This document shows positions 1 through 8,307 of a stretch of DNA of 37,378 nt, piece after piece. Numbering within the stretch: position 1 is the first letter of the stretch; every line of letters starts with the position of its first letter. A model generated the notes under the pieces. It saw nothing but the letters and a program-made list of their open reading frames with translations, did no database searches and was not told where the DNA came from. The translations under genes and the position numbers were made by a program. The stretch covers positions 1-37,378 of the forward strand of contig NZ_BAFR01000346.1 of assembly GCF_000308435.1 (NCBI RefSeq), read 5' to 3'. The DNA is from Nocardia araoensis NBRC 100135. Lineage in GTDB: Bacteria; Actinomycetota; Actinomycetes; Mycobacteriales; Mycobacteriaceae.

Positions 1-44
1 TCGACCATGTCCAAGTCCTGCCTCTCTGTGGCGGTCACGTCCAT
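1..44 (-). CDS. 5' end of a gene leaving the window
   Basis: Only the first 14 codons are inside the window, reading leftward from the ATG at 44-42 (MDVTATERQDLDMV). A purine-rich GAGGAGGT lies about ten bases before the start and looks like a ribosome binding site. The product cannot be identified from so short a stretch. A second in-frame ATG at 8-6 is an alternative start. The strand and the ribosome binding site are seen directly; that this is a real gene is inferred. Confidence 0.45.
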   Translation of the reverse strand, partial: MDVTATERQDLDMV

Positions 45-71
45 GGGCGTGCCGACCTCCTCGATACTAAA

Positions 72-97
72 GCAATGATAACTTGCATTAAGAATGC
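72..97. promoter_or_regulatory. Two small inverted repeats before the left-edge gene
   Basis: GCATT-AAG-AATGC at 85-97 is a perfect 5+5 dyad. It overlaps GCAA-N7-TTGC at 72-86. Both lie 28-53 bases upstream of the leftward ATG at 44, in a locally AT-rich patch. This is where a repressor site for that gene would be expected. No binding protein is identifiable. Confidence 0.3.
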
Positions 98-402
98 GGC
101 GTGATCAAACCCTTGGCAACCCCTACCGCCCAGGGCGTGCGATCCGCATGTGTGCCTACTCGCTCCGAACGACGGGCGGAGGCTGCCCTCGGCGGCCTCG
201 TTGTGCCATGTTGCCGGTTCGGCCGACGCTGCCTGGTCCGACTCGGCGGTCATTTAGTCGGGCCGTGGCGCGTACGACGGAGGTTGGCAGGTGTGAGCCT
301 TTCGATACCTTGCGGTCCTGGTGGTCGACGAAGTGGGATACGTCGATCGGCCAGCCGATGTGGTAAAGGCCAGCTTTTCCGGCGTTAATCATGCGCAAAC
401 CA

Positions 403-460
403 TTGACACGGTGATGCGAGTAACCGATGCTGTGTTAACGCAGAGAAAACTTGCGTTAAC
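403..460 (+). promoter_or_regulatory. Promoter with a large inverted repeat before the Tat-exported protein
   Basis: TTGACA at 403-408 is a good -35 box. GATGCT at 426-431 is a weak -10 after a 17-base spacer. Directly downstream, GTTAACGCA (434-442) and TGCGTTAAC (452-460) form a perfect 9-base inverted repeat around a 9-base spacer. A further half-site GCGTTAA occurs at 382-388. A dyad covering the likely transcription start is typical of a repressor operator. The cognate regulator is unknown; the TetR-type gene at 1495 is one candidate. Confidence 0.5.
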
Positions 461-521
461 AGCCTGGGCTCGTCGGCCTGCTGGCGACCGTGAAAAGCAA
501 GTGCCCGAGAGGAATTGGTCA

Positions 522-1409
522 ATGCCGACCAGAAGAAGTTTCATGATCCACGCAGCTGGGACAACGGCCGCTGCCGGCCTGGCCGCGGTGTGTCTGGGCA
601 CCGGGACGACCTCCGCGTCACCGATGGGACAGTCGGCAGGTGCCGGGCTGCGCACCTTCATCGACGGGGCCATGGTAGATCCGGCCAAGGTCGTCGAGTG
701 GGAACGCCGACGGCTGGCGGTGGCCGCGGCGCGGATGCGCAAGGACTACACCGGCATGCTGGTCGGCGAGCTGGATTCACTGCTGGCCCGCTTGGAAGTC
801 GCTGTCGACGACATCCCTGCCGCACGCGCGGCCCTGGCGCGAGCCCGAGTGTTGATCGGTCCGGACGGGTTGCGGGAGCTGCTCGCCGGTGAACTCGTCG
901 CTTCCGAGGCCGCTGCCCGGACCGGGATAGCTGCCTCGGGTGGGCGTTGGCAGTATTCGATCACCGAGGTCGCCAGTGACCGGGGGACTGCCGAGGGCTT
1001 CGTGGAGTGGTTGGACCGAGCGCGCGTGAACAACGACCGTGCGGTGTGGACCGATGCGTGTCCGGACCACTACATCATCGCGACTTTGCCCGACGGCCGG
1101 CAGGAAGTCATCGAAGTGACCGGCGGCGCGATGTTGGCCAGCCAGTTCTTCATCGATTACACCGACACCGCCAGGGTGATGGTGCCCTCGGATCCGGCTT
1201 TCCCACTCGCCGTCTCCGGGGTGGCTTCCCTGGCTGACGGCTTCGTCATCGGCGGGGTGCGCCACCAGTTCCGCAACGAGCCCGGCGGCGGGTTCCGCTG
1301 CCAGCTCAAGGTCGCGTTCCCCGCGGCGCTGCCGGAGCTCTACATCACCGAACATCGCTGGCATCTGGCGTGCGAATTCGGTAACTGGATCGCTGCTTAT
1401 CTGCGCTGA
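522..1409 (+). CDS. Tat-exported protein of unknown function
   Basis: A 295-residue protein. The ATG at 522 is chosen over a longer open frame from 321 because it follows a GAGAGGAA ribosome binding site. It also places a twin-arginine signal (TRRSFM, then an Ala/Gly-rich hydrophobic stretch ending near TSAS) at the very N terminus. The mature part has a charged helical first half (about residues 50-130) and a second half rich in beta-type sequence and aromatics. I do not recognise a family. It is preceded by a strong inverted repeat and followed by a TetR-type gene on the same strand, so dedicated regulation is plausible. The signal peptide is seen directly; the function is unknown. Confidence 0.75.
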   Translation: MPTRRSFMIHAAGTTAAAGLAAVCLGTGTTSASPMGQSAGAGLRTFIDGAMVDPAKVVEWERRRLAVAAARMRKDYTGMLVGELDSLLARLEVAVDDIPAARAALARARVLIGPDGLRELLAGELVASEAAARTGIAASGGRWQYSITEVASDRGTAEGFVEWLDRARVNNDRAVWTDACPDHYIIATLPDGRQEVIEVTGGAMLASQFFIDYTDTARVMVPSDPAFPLAVSGVASLADGFVIGGVRHQFRNEPGGGFRCQLKVAFPAALPELYITEHRWHLACEFGNWIAAYLR

Positions 1410-1419
1410 CTCCCGCGGA

Positions 1420-1434
1420 CCGCCCTTCAGGCGG
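1420..1434 (+). terminator. Possible weak terminator hairpin
   Basis: CCGCC (1420-1424) and GGCGG (1430-1434) can pair around a CTTCA loop, 11 bases after the stop codon of the exported protein. The stem is short and there is no T-tract, so termination here is only suggested. Confidence 0.3.
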
Positions 1435-1494
1435 GGCTGCGGGGCGGCGTGGTGTATTCGGCGCGCGCGAGGTCCGTCGAGTAAAACTTGGACC

Positions 1495-2121
1495 ATGGAC
1501 CAGCGTGGAGGCATAGCGGGGGAGCAGACACGGGCGGCCCCGGGTCCGCGCAAGCGGACCGGGGGCCGTTCGGCGCGCGTGCGCGAGGCGGTACTGGCCG
1601 CCACCCTCGAACAGGTCACCGAGTTCGGCATCGAGGGCCTGAGTATCGGCGACGTCGCTGCTCGCGCCGGTGTCGCAGAAACAACGATCTACCGTCGTTG
1701 GGGTACCCGCACGGCGTTGGTGTCCGAAGCCGTCACCCAACTGGCGGCAGCCGGGAACCCGCCCCCGGACACCGGCGCCTTGCGGACCGATCTGCAGGTG
1801 CTCGCCGAGCAGATCTCACACTTGATCGCTCGGCCCGGAATCGTACGGCTGATCGGAACCGTCATCGCACTGTCGGCCGATCCCGAGGTCGACGCCGCAC
1901 GCCGCCGGTTCTGGATCGACCGCTTCGAACAGAGTTCACAAGTCATCAGCAAAGCGCTCGAGCGTGGCGAACTTCGCGATGGGACCGACCCGCGAGAAGT
2001 GCTCGAAACCTTGGCTGCGCCGATATATTTTCGAATGCTGGTGGGTGAGAAGCCCGTCGACGACACCTTCATCATCCGCTGTATCGAGCACGTTTTGACC
2101 CTGCACGGCAAACCGGCCTGA
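1495..2121 (+). CDS. TetR/AcrR-family transcriptional regulator
   Basis: A 208-residue one-component regulator. The N-terminal helix-turn-helix spans about residues 28-73 and carries the family pattern GIEGLSIGDVAARAG then ETTIYRRWGTRTALV. The C-terminal part (about 85-205) is the helical ligand and dimerisation domain, resembling the TetR_C group with RLIGTVIALSADPE. No good ribosome binding site precedes the ATG; a TAAAAC element lies about seven bases upstream, so a leaderless transcript is possible. It follows the Tat-exported protein on the same strand. The repressor role is family knowledge; ligand and targets are unknown. Confidence 0.9.
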   Translation: MDQRGGIAGEQTRAAPGPRKRTGGRSARVREAVLAATLEQVTEFGIEGLSIGDVAARAGVAETTIYRRWGTRTALVSEAVTQLAAAGNPPPDTGALRTDLQVLAEQISHLIARPGIVRLIGTVIALSADPEVDAARRRFWIDRFEQSSQVISKALERGELRDGTDPREVLETLAAPIYFRMLVGEKPVDDTFIIRCIEHVLTLHGKPA

Positions 2122-2371
2122 GTACCTCAGGTATGGCCAGGGCGCGAGATTGCAGCATGCTGACCTGCGTCCCGGTGGGGCCAAGTACACCGGATATGTC
2201 GAGCTACGTGACACGCAGTGCGACGATGAAGTCGCCACCGCAATCCTGGCCACCTGCTGCACGAGCTGTCGCGCCGTCAGTCGCTGCGGGCTCGGGACGA
2301 TGCGCATCGGCGGCAAGCATAACCTCGCGGCGATCTTCGAACGTCTCTGATCGGTCTGGGCCCGGCCGCGG

Positions 2372-3109
2372 CTAGTCGTGGCGGCGGGGCCTGCTGGTGT
2401 GCGGTCGTGTCGATGCGGCGGCGAGCAGCCCCAGCGCGTCGACCGCGTTCGTGACCCCTGCCGGCAGATCGGTGCCGGATTCCCCGAGCTGGGCGGCGAT
2501 CCATTCCCGGGAGGGTCCGGGCTCATTGCGCCCCGCAATGAACCACACCCCGCGCGCGGGCTCGCCGGACTGGTTGACGTACATGTGTGGACGGGTGGAG
2601 TCGAAGCATAGCGAGTCACCGGCGGTGATCGTGTACTTGTCGAAATCCAGCAGCAGGGTCAGCTGCCCGGAGAACAGATACGCGTACTCAGTGCCCGAGT
2701 GGCGCATGGGCATTCTGTCCACCGAACTCGCCGCGCCGGGCTCGTAGGTGACCAGCAGGGCGTCCACGCCCGCGTCCGGGTCGACGGCCAGTTTCTCCCA
2801 GCGCACACCGTTGGCCATCTCGATCACCGGATTGTCGGCGCCGCGCTGAACCACCCCCGTTCCCGACGGTGCGGCGGACTCACCGGTCGGTGCTGCGGTG
2901 CGGCCGTGCTGGATGCCCAGCAACTCATCGAGGGAGACCTCGAGGTGGTTGACCAGAGCATAGAGGGTGCTCACCGATGGCTGGGACTTGCTGTTCTCGA
3001 TCTGGGACAGCTGGCTGGCCGAGATGCCCGCCGCCGCCGCCACCCCGCGCAGGCTCGACCCGCGATCCAGGCGTGCCTGCTTCAGCGCCGGCCCGATCCT
3101 GTCCTGCAT
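2372..3109 (-). CDS. XRE-family regulator with C-terminal cupin domain
   Basis: A 245-residue protein (start MQDRIGP at 3109; further in-frame ATGs at 3124 and 3145 are alternatives). Residues about 5-62 form a Cro/C1-type helix-turn-helix (ISASQLSQIENSKSQPS). Residues about 125-200 form a small beta-barrel cupin with a conserved GTEYAYLFSGQLTLLLD strand pair. This architecture is typical of regulators that sense a small catabolic molecule. It is transcribed away from the hydroxyquinol operon across a 423-base gap that holds two GTTCA-N7-TGAAC palindromes, so it is the obvious candidate regulator of that operon and of itself. Domain assignment is firm; the ligand is unknown. Confidence 0.9.
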   Translation of the reverse strand: MQDRIGPALKQARLDRGSSLRGVAAAAGISASQLSQIENSKSQPSVSTLYALVNHLEVSLDELLGIQHGRTAAPTGESAAPSGTGVVQRGADNPVIEMANGVRWEKLAVDPDAGVDALLVTYEPGAASSVDRMPMRHSGTEYAYLFSGQLTLLLDFDKYTITAGDSLCFDSTRPHMYVNQSGEPARGVWFIAGRNEPGPSREWIAAQLGESGTDLPAGVTNAVDALGLLAAASTRPHTSRPRRHD

Positions 3110-3164
3110 CCGCGCACCCCTCATCTTCTCGATCCAAAGCGTCAACTCACAGTGAACGCCGCCG

Positions 3165-3181
3165 GTTCACTGCAGATGAAC
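3165..3181. promoter_or_regulatory. Operator-like palindrome GTTCA-N7-TGAAC (regulator-proximal)
   Basis: GTTCA at 3165-3169 and TGAAC at 3177-3181 flank a 7-base spacer. It lies 56 bases upstream of the XRE-cupin start. The same arrangement recurs at 3357-3373 upstream of the catabolic operon. Related half-sites (GTGAAC, TGTTC) occur at about 3152 and 3192. Confidence 0.5.
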
Positions 3182-3337
3182 TCTACCGGCATGTTCGGTG
3201 AACGGCGAGATCGTGCCCGGAAGCGGCCGTGTTCCGTTACTCACGCGAGTACTCAGGCGAGTCGGGATGCCGTGGCCGGAAGTATCGGCCGATGTAGCGC
3301 AACATTTCAGTGTCATGAAATCGATGTCGCGCTCAGG

Positions 3338-3373
3338 TTGACAACGTCCAACATTTGTTCAATGCTACTGAAC
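3338..3373 (+). promoter_or_regulatory. Catabolic operon promoter with GTTCA-N7-TGAAC operator
   Basis: TTGACA at 3338-3343 is a consensus -35 box. A 17-base spacer leads to AATGCT at 3361-3366. The palindrome GTTCA (3357-3361), spacer of 7, TGAAC (3369-3373), extended by flanking T and A to TGTTCA/TGAACA, overlaps the -10 box, as expected for repression. If correct, the operon has a leader of about 160 bases before the ATG at 3533. Confidence 0.5.
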
Positions 3374-3532
3374 ATATTCTCGCGGCGGTGTTCGCCCCGC
3401 TTCCCGTCATCGACGACGAAGGAGACCCGTGTCCTCCCCGCTAGCGCAACCTCGGTCGAGTCGCCCGTCACGGCTGTCCGCGACCGCTGTCCGGCTCGAC
3501 ATACCGAACGCGTCACCGGAGCGGAGAGGATC

Positions 3533-4423
3533 ATGCTGATCGGATTCGCCGGTCTGGGCAGGATGGGCCGTCCGATGGCCGAGCACTTGGCCGCCGCCGG
3601 GCATACTGTTCTCGCCTACGACCCGATAGTCGCACAGTCGCCCCAATCGGTGACGCTCGTCGATACCCCCGCCGCGCTGGCCGCCACCGAAATGTCGATC
3701 AGCATGCTCCCCGATGGCGCGGCAACCCGCGCCTTGATCGTTGACGGGCTGCCCGCCGTCGCGCCCGGCCACCTGCACATCGTGATGGGAACCGTCGGTC
3801 CGGTTGTCGTGCGCGAGCTGGCCGCGCAGTCGTGGGTGGAGGTGATCGACGCGCCGGTGTCGGGCAGTGTGTCGATGGCCGAGACCGCATCGATTACCAC
3901 GATGGTCGGGGCGACGACTGCCCAGTTCGAGCGGGCGCGGCCGGTGCTCGCCGCGATGACCGCCGCCCAGTTCCACGCCGGACCGGTCGGATCGGGGTCC
4001 ACGGCCAAGCTCGCGGTCAACGCGGTGCTCGCCGGGCTGAGTCAGGCTGTCGCGGAAGGGATTCTGCTCGCCGAAGCAGGTCAGCTGGATCCCGCCACGT
4101 TCTACGACATCCTTGCCAGCAGCGCGGCAGGTGCACCGTATGTCGGTTACAAGCAGCAGGCCTATCTGGCACCGGAATCGACCCCGGTCGCCGCGCCGGT
4201 GTCCCTGATCCGCAAGGACCTCGGCCTGGCGTTGGAACTGGCCCAGCGCCAGCAGCTGAATCTGCCGGGCGCTCGAGCCGCCCTGGCCGTGCTCGACGAC
4301 GCTATCGCCGCCGGGCTGGCACAGGCCGACATGGCGCAGGTCCTCACCGCGCTGCGCCGAAGCAACCAGCCGATGTCGCGCGAAGCCGGTTCCACCCCCC
4401 AGCAAACAGGAGCACTCTCATGA
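3533..4423 (+). CDS. NAD(P)-dependent beta-hydroxyacid dehydrogenase (3-hydroxyisobutyrate dehydrogenase family)
   Basis: A 296-residue protein; the ATG at 3533 follows a GGAGAGGA ribosome binding site. Residues 7-16 hold the Rossmann dinucleotide motif GLGRMGRPMA. DAPVSGS (107-113) is the substrate-binding signature. Lys159 in GSGSTAKLAVN is the expected catalytic lysine. Length and layout match the family, which oxidises beta-hydroxy acids or reduces small semialdehydes. It is the first gene of the hydroxyquinol operon and overlaps the next gene by ATGA, so translation is probably coupled. In this setting it may act on an upstream polyol or hydroxy acid rather than on hydroxyisobutyrate. 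The specific substrate is inference only. Confidence 0.85.
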   Translation: MLIGFAGLGRMGRPMAEHLAAAGHTVLAYDPIVAQSPQSVTLVDTPAALAATEMSISMLPDGAATRALIVDGLPAVAPGHLHIVMGTVGPVVVRELAAQSWVEVIDAPVSGSVSMAETASITTMVGATTAQFERARPVLAAMTAAQFHAGPVGSGSTAKLAVNAVLAGLSQAVAEGILLAEAGQLDPATFYDILASSAAGAPYVGYKQQAYLAPESTPVAAPVSLIRKDLGLALELAQRQQLNLPGARAALAVLDDAIAAGLAQADMAQVLTALRRSNQPMSREAGSTPQQTGALS

Positions 4424-4821
4424 CCGGTGACACCCTCGCCGCCGAGGTCGAATCGACAATCCGCTCACTCGAGGACGCCCGCTACGCCGCGGTGTTGGCC
4501 GGTGACGCCGATGCCTTCGCCGCCCTCGCCCACCCCGAACTCGTCTACGCCCACTCCAACGCCGAAGTCGACACCCTCGACAGCTATCTGGACAAGCTCC
4601 GTTCCGGCCACTACGTCTACCACCGCATCGAGCACCCGGTGCACCGGATCGTCATCGTGGGCGACACCGTGGTCGTCTCCGGAGAGATGCATGCCGACAT
4701 CACCGCAGGCGGGGTGCGCAAACAGCTGGCCAACCGGGCACAAGCCATCTGGGTGTGGAAGGACGACCGGTGGCTGCTGCTGGCCTACGGGCCCACCGTC
4801 ATCCCTGGGGGGAACCGATGA
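4420..4821 (+). CDS. NTF2/SnoaL-like (DUF4440-type) protein
   Basis: A 133-residue alpha+beta cone-fold protein. A helical N terminus (SLEDARYAAVLAGDADAFAA) precedes strands ending in ANRAQAIWVWKDDRWLLLAYGP, typical of the SnoaL/DUF4440 group. Members include small dehydratases, isomerases and ligand-binding proteins, and the sequence alone does not choose between them. It overlaps the dehydrogenase before it and the maleylacetate reductase after it by four bases each. That places it firmly in the hydroxyquinol pathway. A dehydration or aromatisation step producing the ring would fit the missing entry reaction, but this is inferred from context. Confidence 0.8.
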   Translation: MTGDTLAAEVESTIRSLEDARYAAVLAGDADAFAALAHPELVYAHSNAEVDTLDSYLDKLRSGHYVYHRIEHPVHRIVIVGDTVVVSGEMHADITAGGVRKQLANRAQAIWVWKDDRWLLLAYGPTVIPGGNR

Positions 4822-5894
4822 ACCGCTTCACCTACGACGGCCTGCCCGGCCGCGTCGTTTTCGGCGCAGGCGCCGCCCGTAGCGAGCTGATCGGCGAGCT
4901 GGACCTGCTGGGCGCCCAGCGCGTTCTGCTCATCGCCACCGACAGCGAACGCCGGATCGCGACCCAGCTGTGCGCGCCGTTCGCCGACCGGGTGGCGGCG
5001 ACATTCTCCGGAGTCCGCCCGCACGTGCCGGTGGAGGTCGCCGAACTGGCCCGCAAGGCGGCCGCCGAGGCCGAGGCCGATGTGGTGCTGTCGGTGGGTG
5101 GCGGATCCACCACGGGCACGGCCAAAGCTGTAGCGCTGAGCTCCGGGTTGCCGGTGCTCGCGGTGCCGACGACCTACGCCGGCTCCGAAGTCACCCCGGT
5201 ATGGGGCATGACCGAACAGGGACGCAAAACCACCGGAACCGATCGGCGGGTCCTGCCGAGAACCGTGGTCTACGACCCCGAGCTGACTACCTCTCTGCCG
5301 ATGGAGCTTACGGTGGCCAGCGGCCTCAACGCGGTAGCCCACTGCGTGGAAGCGTTCTGGGCGCCGCGACGCAGCCCGGTCGCGAGCGCGATCGCCGAAG
5401 ACGGCATCCGCCACCTTGTGAGTGGGTTGACCACCATCACCGCAGACCTTGCCGATCCGGGCAGTCGCGGGGAACTGCTTTTGGGCGCTTATCTCGCCGG
5501 GTCGGCCTTCGCTGTGGCCGGTTCGGGCCTGCACCACAAGATCTGTCACGTTCTCGGCGGTGCCTTCGACCTGCCCCATGCCCAGACGCACGCGATCGTG
5601 CTTCCTTATGTGCTGGCCTACAACGCCCCCAACGCCGGCGACGCCACCGATCGCATCAGCCGTGCCCTGGGCCGAACCGACATCATCGAAAGTTTGCGCG
5701 AACTCGGCGCGAGGCTCGGTGTCCCCGCGGGTCTGCGGGAACTCGGCATGACCGAGTCCGACATCGACACCGTGATCGAGGACATCGCTGCGATCGCACC
5801 TGCCGACAATCCGACCCCGGCCACCGAGGAGGGTCTGCGCGCGATCTTGCACAGCGCCTGGGCCGGAGCCGATCCGGCGGGACCGGCGATATGA
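4818..5894 (+). CDS. Maleylacetate reductase
   Basis: A 358-residue member of the iron-containing alcohol dehydrogenase superfamily. It reduces maleylacetate to 3-oxoadipate with NAD(P)H. Visible landmarks are the nucleotide-binding GGGS (94-97), PTTYAGSE (117-124), and the metal-site-like histidine region GLHHKICHVLGGAFDLPHA (238-256), which is characteristic of maleylacetate reductases. The start overlaps the upstream stop by ATGA, and the end overlaps hydroxyquinol dioxygenase in the same way. It follows directly from ring cleavage by its neighbour, so pathway placement is strong. Product feeds into the 3-oxoadipate route, whose enzymes are not in the window. Confidence 0.93.
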   Translation: MNRFTYDGLPGRVVFGAGAARSELIGELDLLGAQRVLLIATDSERRIATQLCAPFADRVAATFSGVRPHVPVEVAELARKAAAEAEADVVLSVGGGSTTGTAKAVALSSGLPVLAVPTTYAGSEVTPVWGMTEQGRKTTGTDRRVLPRTVVYDPELTTSLPMELTVASGLNAVAHCVEAFWAPRRSPVASAIAEDGIRHLVSGLTTITADLADPGSRGELLLGAYLAGSAFAVAGSGLHHKICHVLGGAFDLPHAQTHAIVLPYVLAYNAPNAGDATDRISRALGRTDIIESLRELGARLGVPAGLRELGMTESDIDTVIEDIAAIAPADNPTPATEEGLRAILHSAWAGADPAGPAI

Positions 5895-6775
5895 GCGACG
5901 TCCACGTCCGCACGACCGACCGTGAGGACGCTGTCACCGCCGAGGTCCTGGCCAGCTTCGATGCCACCCCAGATCCCCGGCTGCGCACGGTGATGCACAG
6001 CCTCGTCCGGCACCTGCACGCCTTCGCCCGCGAAATCCGGCTCACCGAGTCCGAATGGGAAACCGCGATCGAATTCCTCACCCGCGCAGGACATATCACC
6101 GACAGCAAGCGTCAAGAATTCATCCTGCTCTCCGATGTGCTCGGGCTGTCCATGCTGACCGTCGCCATCAACGAGGCCGCCGCTCCCGGCGCCACCGAAT
6201 CCACGGTCTTCGGTCCGTTCTTCGTCGACGACGCCCCCGAGATACCCCTGGGCGGCGACATCGCCCGCGGCGCGTCGGGCATGCCCTGCCATGTATCCGG
6301 CCAGGTCCGCTCGGTGACGGGCGAACCGATCGCAGGCGCGCGCATCGAGGTGTGGGAGGCCGATGAAGACGGCTTCTACGATGTGCAGTACCCCGACGGA
6401 CGCTCGGCCGGCCGTGGCTGGCTGAGCTCCGGCATCGACGGCGAGTACCGGTTCTGGTCGGTACTGCCTGCCCCCTATCCGATCCCGCACGACGGCCCGG
6501 TCGGCGATCTGCTGACCGCGACCGCCCGGGGGCCGATGCGCCCCGCCCATCTGCACTTCATGGTCACCGCCCCGAATTTCCGGCCGCTGATCACCCACAT
6601 CTTCCTCGCCGACGACCCCTACCTGGACTGCGACGCGGTCTTCGGCGTCAAAGACAGCCTCGTCGTCGAGGTGACCCACCACACCGACACTCCCGCACCC
6701 GAGGGTTCAGGTCCGCACGAAGGCTGGGCAGAGATCACTTTCGACCTGGTACTCGCACCGAGCGACGATCGCTAA
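5891..6775 (+). CDS. Hydroxyquinol 1,2-dioxygenase (intradiol)
   Basis: A 294-residue non-haem Fe(III) intradiol dioxygenase that cleaves 1,2,4-trihydroxybenzene to maleylacetate. An N-terminal helical dimerisation domain (about 1-105) with LTESEWETAIEFLTRAGHIT precedes the catalytic beta-sandwich. Expected iron ligands are Tyr163 (DGFYDVQ), Tyr196 (GEYRFWS), His220 and His222 (RPAHLHF). Their spacing matches characterised hydroxyquinol dioxygenases. ESTVFGPFF and AGARIEVWEADEDGFYD favour hydroxyquinol over catechol or chlorocatechol enzymes. It is the last gene of the ATGA-coupled set and is followed by an inverted repeat at 6798-6818. Confidence 0.93.
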   Translation: MSDVHVRTTDREDAVTAEVLASFDATPDPRLRTVMHSLVRHLHAFAREIRLTESEWETAIEFLTRAGHITDSKRQEFILLSDVLGLSMLTVAINEAAAPGATESTVFGPFFVDDAPEIPLGGDIARGASGMPCHVSGQVRSVTGEPIAGARIEVWEADEDGFYDVQYPDGRSAGRGWLSSGIDGEYRFWSVLPAPYPIPHDGPVGDLLTATARGPMRPAHLHFMVTAPNFRPLITHIFLADDPYLDCDAVFGVKDSLVVEVTHHTDTPAPEGSGPHEGWAEITFDLVLAPSDDR

Positions 6776-6797
6776 CGCTTTCGCCAGTCGAAAAACT

Positions 6798-6818
6798 TCC
6801 CGGGGATCCATCCCGGGA
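6798..6818. repeat. Inverted repeat between dioxygenase and transporter
   Basis: TCCCGGG (6798-6804) and CCCGGGA (6812-6818) pair around GATCCAT, 23 bases after the dioxygenase stop. It may be a terminator-like or processing hairpin that lowers readthrough into the transporter gene, or an operator. There is no T-tract. Confidence 0.4.
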
Positions 6819-6999
6819 TATACGCGACCGGGCCCGTCGAGGTCCGGATCGAACGGAACCACCCCAGTCTCGACCAATCGTGTTGTGACAAGCAGCGGCT
6901 CTGGTTCCACACCCTGCGAGGCGACGCTCGTTGCCTCGTGATTCGAAGATCGACGCTGCCCCGGGCACGACCCCAGCAGCTCACACTGGAGGTACAACG

Positions 7000-8238
7000 A
7001 TGCGACGTACTCGTTGGATCGTGCTCGGCGGGTGTTTCCTCGCCTACCTGTTCGACGCCCTGGAGATCGTTCTGCTCTCCATGGCACTGCCCACCATCCG
7101 CAAGGACATGGGCCTGACGATCACCCAAGGCGGCCTGCTGGCCACTGCCACCCTGGTCGGCATCGGTGTCAGCAGCGTGCTGGGCGGTTACGTCGCCGAC
7201 AACTTCGGGCGCAAGAAGGCGCTGCTCGCCTCCCTGCTCACCTTCGGTGTGTTCACCGCGGCTATCGCGGTCGTGCCCAGCTTCGAGGTGTTCCTGCTGC
7301 TGCGGTTCCTGGCCGGTGTCGGTCTCGGCGCGGTATGGAGCGTGGTGTCCGCGTATGTGGTCGAGACCTGGTCGGAGAAGAGCCGAGGCCGGGCCGCGGC
7401 GTTCGTGATCAGCGCTTTCCCCGCTGGTGGCGCGATGGCCGCCACCATCTCCGGCTGGTTCCTCCCGGACTGGCGGCTGATGTTCTTGGTCGCGGGCGCC
7501 GCGGTGATCATGCCGGTCGCCATCGTGCTGGTCTTCTTCAAGGAATCCGGCAGTTGGGAGGCACAGAAAGCCGATAGCGCCGGTGATGTCGTCTCTGTCC
7601 GTGATGTCCTGGGTTCCTCGCTGCGCCGACGCACGCTACTCGGCACGCTCATGGCCGCCCTGGCCTTGTTCGGCTACTGGGGCGCGATGACCTGGCTGCC
7701 TACCTATCTCACCGCCGAGCGCGGTCTGCCCTCGACGTCGGTCGCGGTCTTCGTCACCATGCTGAATCTGGGAATGTTCGCCGGTTACAACGGTTTCGGC
7801 TTGCTGGCCGACCACATCGGCCGCCACCGCACAATCGTCATCACCCTGCTCGGCGTCTCGGTTACCCTGCCGATCTACGCGCTCACCGCCCACCAGACCG
7901 CCCTGCTATGGCTGGGACCGCTCTTCGGCGCCTTTACCGCCTTCTTCGGCCTGTTCGGCTCCTATCTCGGCGAACTCTTCCCCACCAGGGCACGCGCCAC
8001 CGGCGCCGGGTTCTGCTTCAACGTCGGACGCGGGATCTCGGCGCTGGCACCCTTCATCCTGGCTGGACTGGCCAGCAGCATCGGTTTCCAGGGCGGACTC
8101 ATCGTGTGCGCCGGCTTCTTCGCACTCGCTGCGGTCGTAGCGTTGCTGTTGCCGCGCACCGGCACCGCGACGGTCACCGATGAGGTTGCCGTCCGGCCGA
8201 TCACCGATCCTCGCGACGACGCGCCCGCCAAGATCTGA
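7000..8238 (+). CDS. MFS transporter, probable aromatic-compound/acid:H+ symporter type
   Basis: A 412-residue integral membrane protein with about twelve hydrophobic segments. The ATG at 7000 is chosen because GGAGGT precedes it by six bases; a longer frame from 6931 lacks a signal. The loop between segments 2 and 3 reads GGYVADNFGRKKALL, the MFS A-motif, and the repeat GLLADHIGRHRTIV appears in the second half. The opening RWIVLGGCFLAYLFDALEIVLLSMALP resembles sugar and aromatic-acid porters. Placement between hydroxyquinol genes and an alcohol dehydrogenase suggests uptake of the pathway substrate. Family assignment is firm; the substrate is inferred. Confidence 0.88.
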   Translation: MRRTRWIVLGGCFLAYLFDALEIVLLSMALPTIRKDMGLTITQGGLLATATLVGIGVSSVLGGYVADNFGRKKALLASLLTFGVFTAAIAVVPSFEVFLLLRFLAGVGLGAVWSVVSAYVVETWSEKSRGRAAAFVISAFPAGGAMAATISGWFLPDWRLMFLVAGAAVIMPVAIVLVFFKESGSWEAQKADSAGDVVSVRDVLGSSLRRRTLLGTLMAALALFGYWGAMTWLPTYLTAERGLPSTSVAVFVTMLNLGMFAGYNGFGLLADHIGRHRTIVITLLGVSVTLPIYALTAHQTALLWLGPLFGAFTAFFGLFGSYLGELFPTRARATGAGFCFNVGRGISALAPFILAGLASSIGFQGGLIVCAGFFALAAVVALLLPRTGTATVTDEVAVRPITDPRDDAPAKI

Positions 8239-8243
8239 CAGTG

Positions 8244-8271
8244 GTGGTCCGGGCCGCCCGGCCCGGACCAC
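8244..8271 (+). terminator. Strong hairpin after the transporter gene
   Basis: GTGGTCCGGGCC (8244-8255) and GGCCCGGACCAC (8260-8271) form a perfect 12-base stem with a GCCC loop, starting six bases after the MFS stop. The tail is TTCCAACAATC rather than a T-run, as is common in high-GC actinobacteria. It separates the transporter from the alcohol dehydrogenase, so the latter may be transcribed at a reduced or separate level. Confidence 0.65.
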
Positions 8272-8307
8272 TTCCAACAATCACCATATCGACGAGGAGA
8301 ATTCGCC

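Noticed and set aside
2150..2350. 66-codon rightward frame (TTG start) between the TetR and XRE genes
   Set aside because: The Cys-rich product looks partly protein-like, but there is no ribosome binding site or recognised family; it may be decayed sequence.
4785..5852. 355-codon leftward frame opposite maleylacetate reductase
   Set aside because: Antisense shadow with no recognisable domain.
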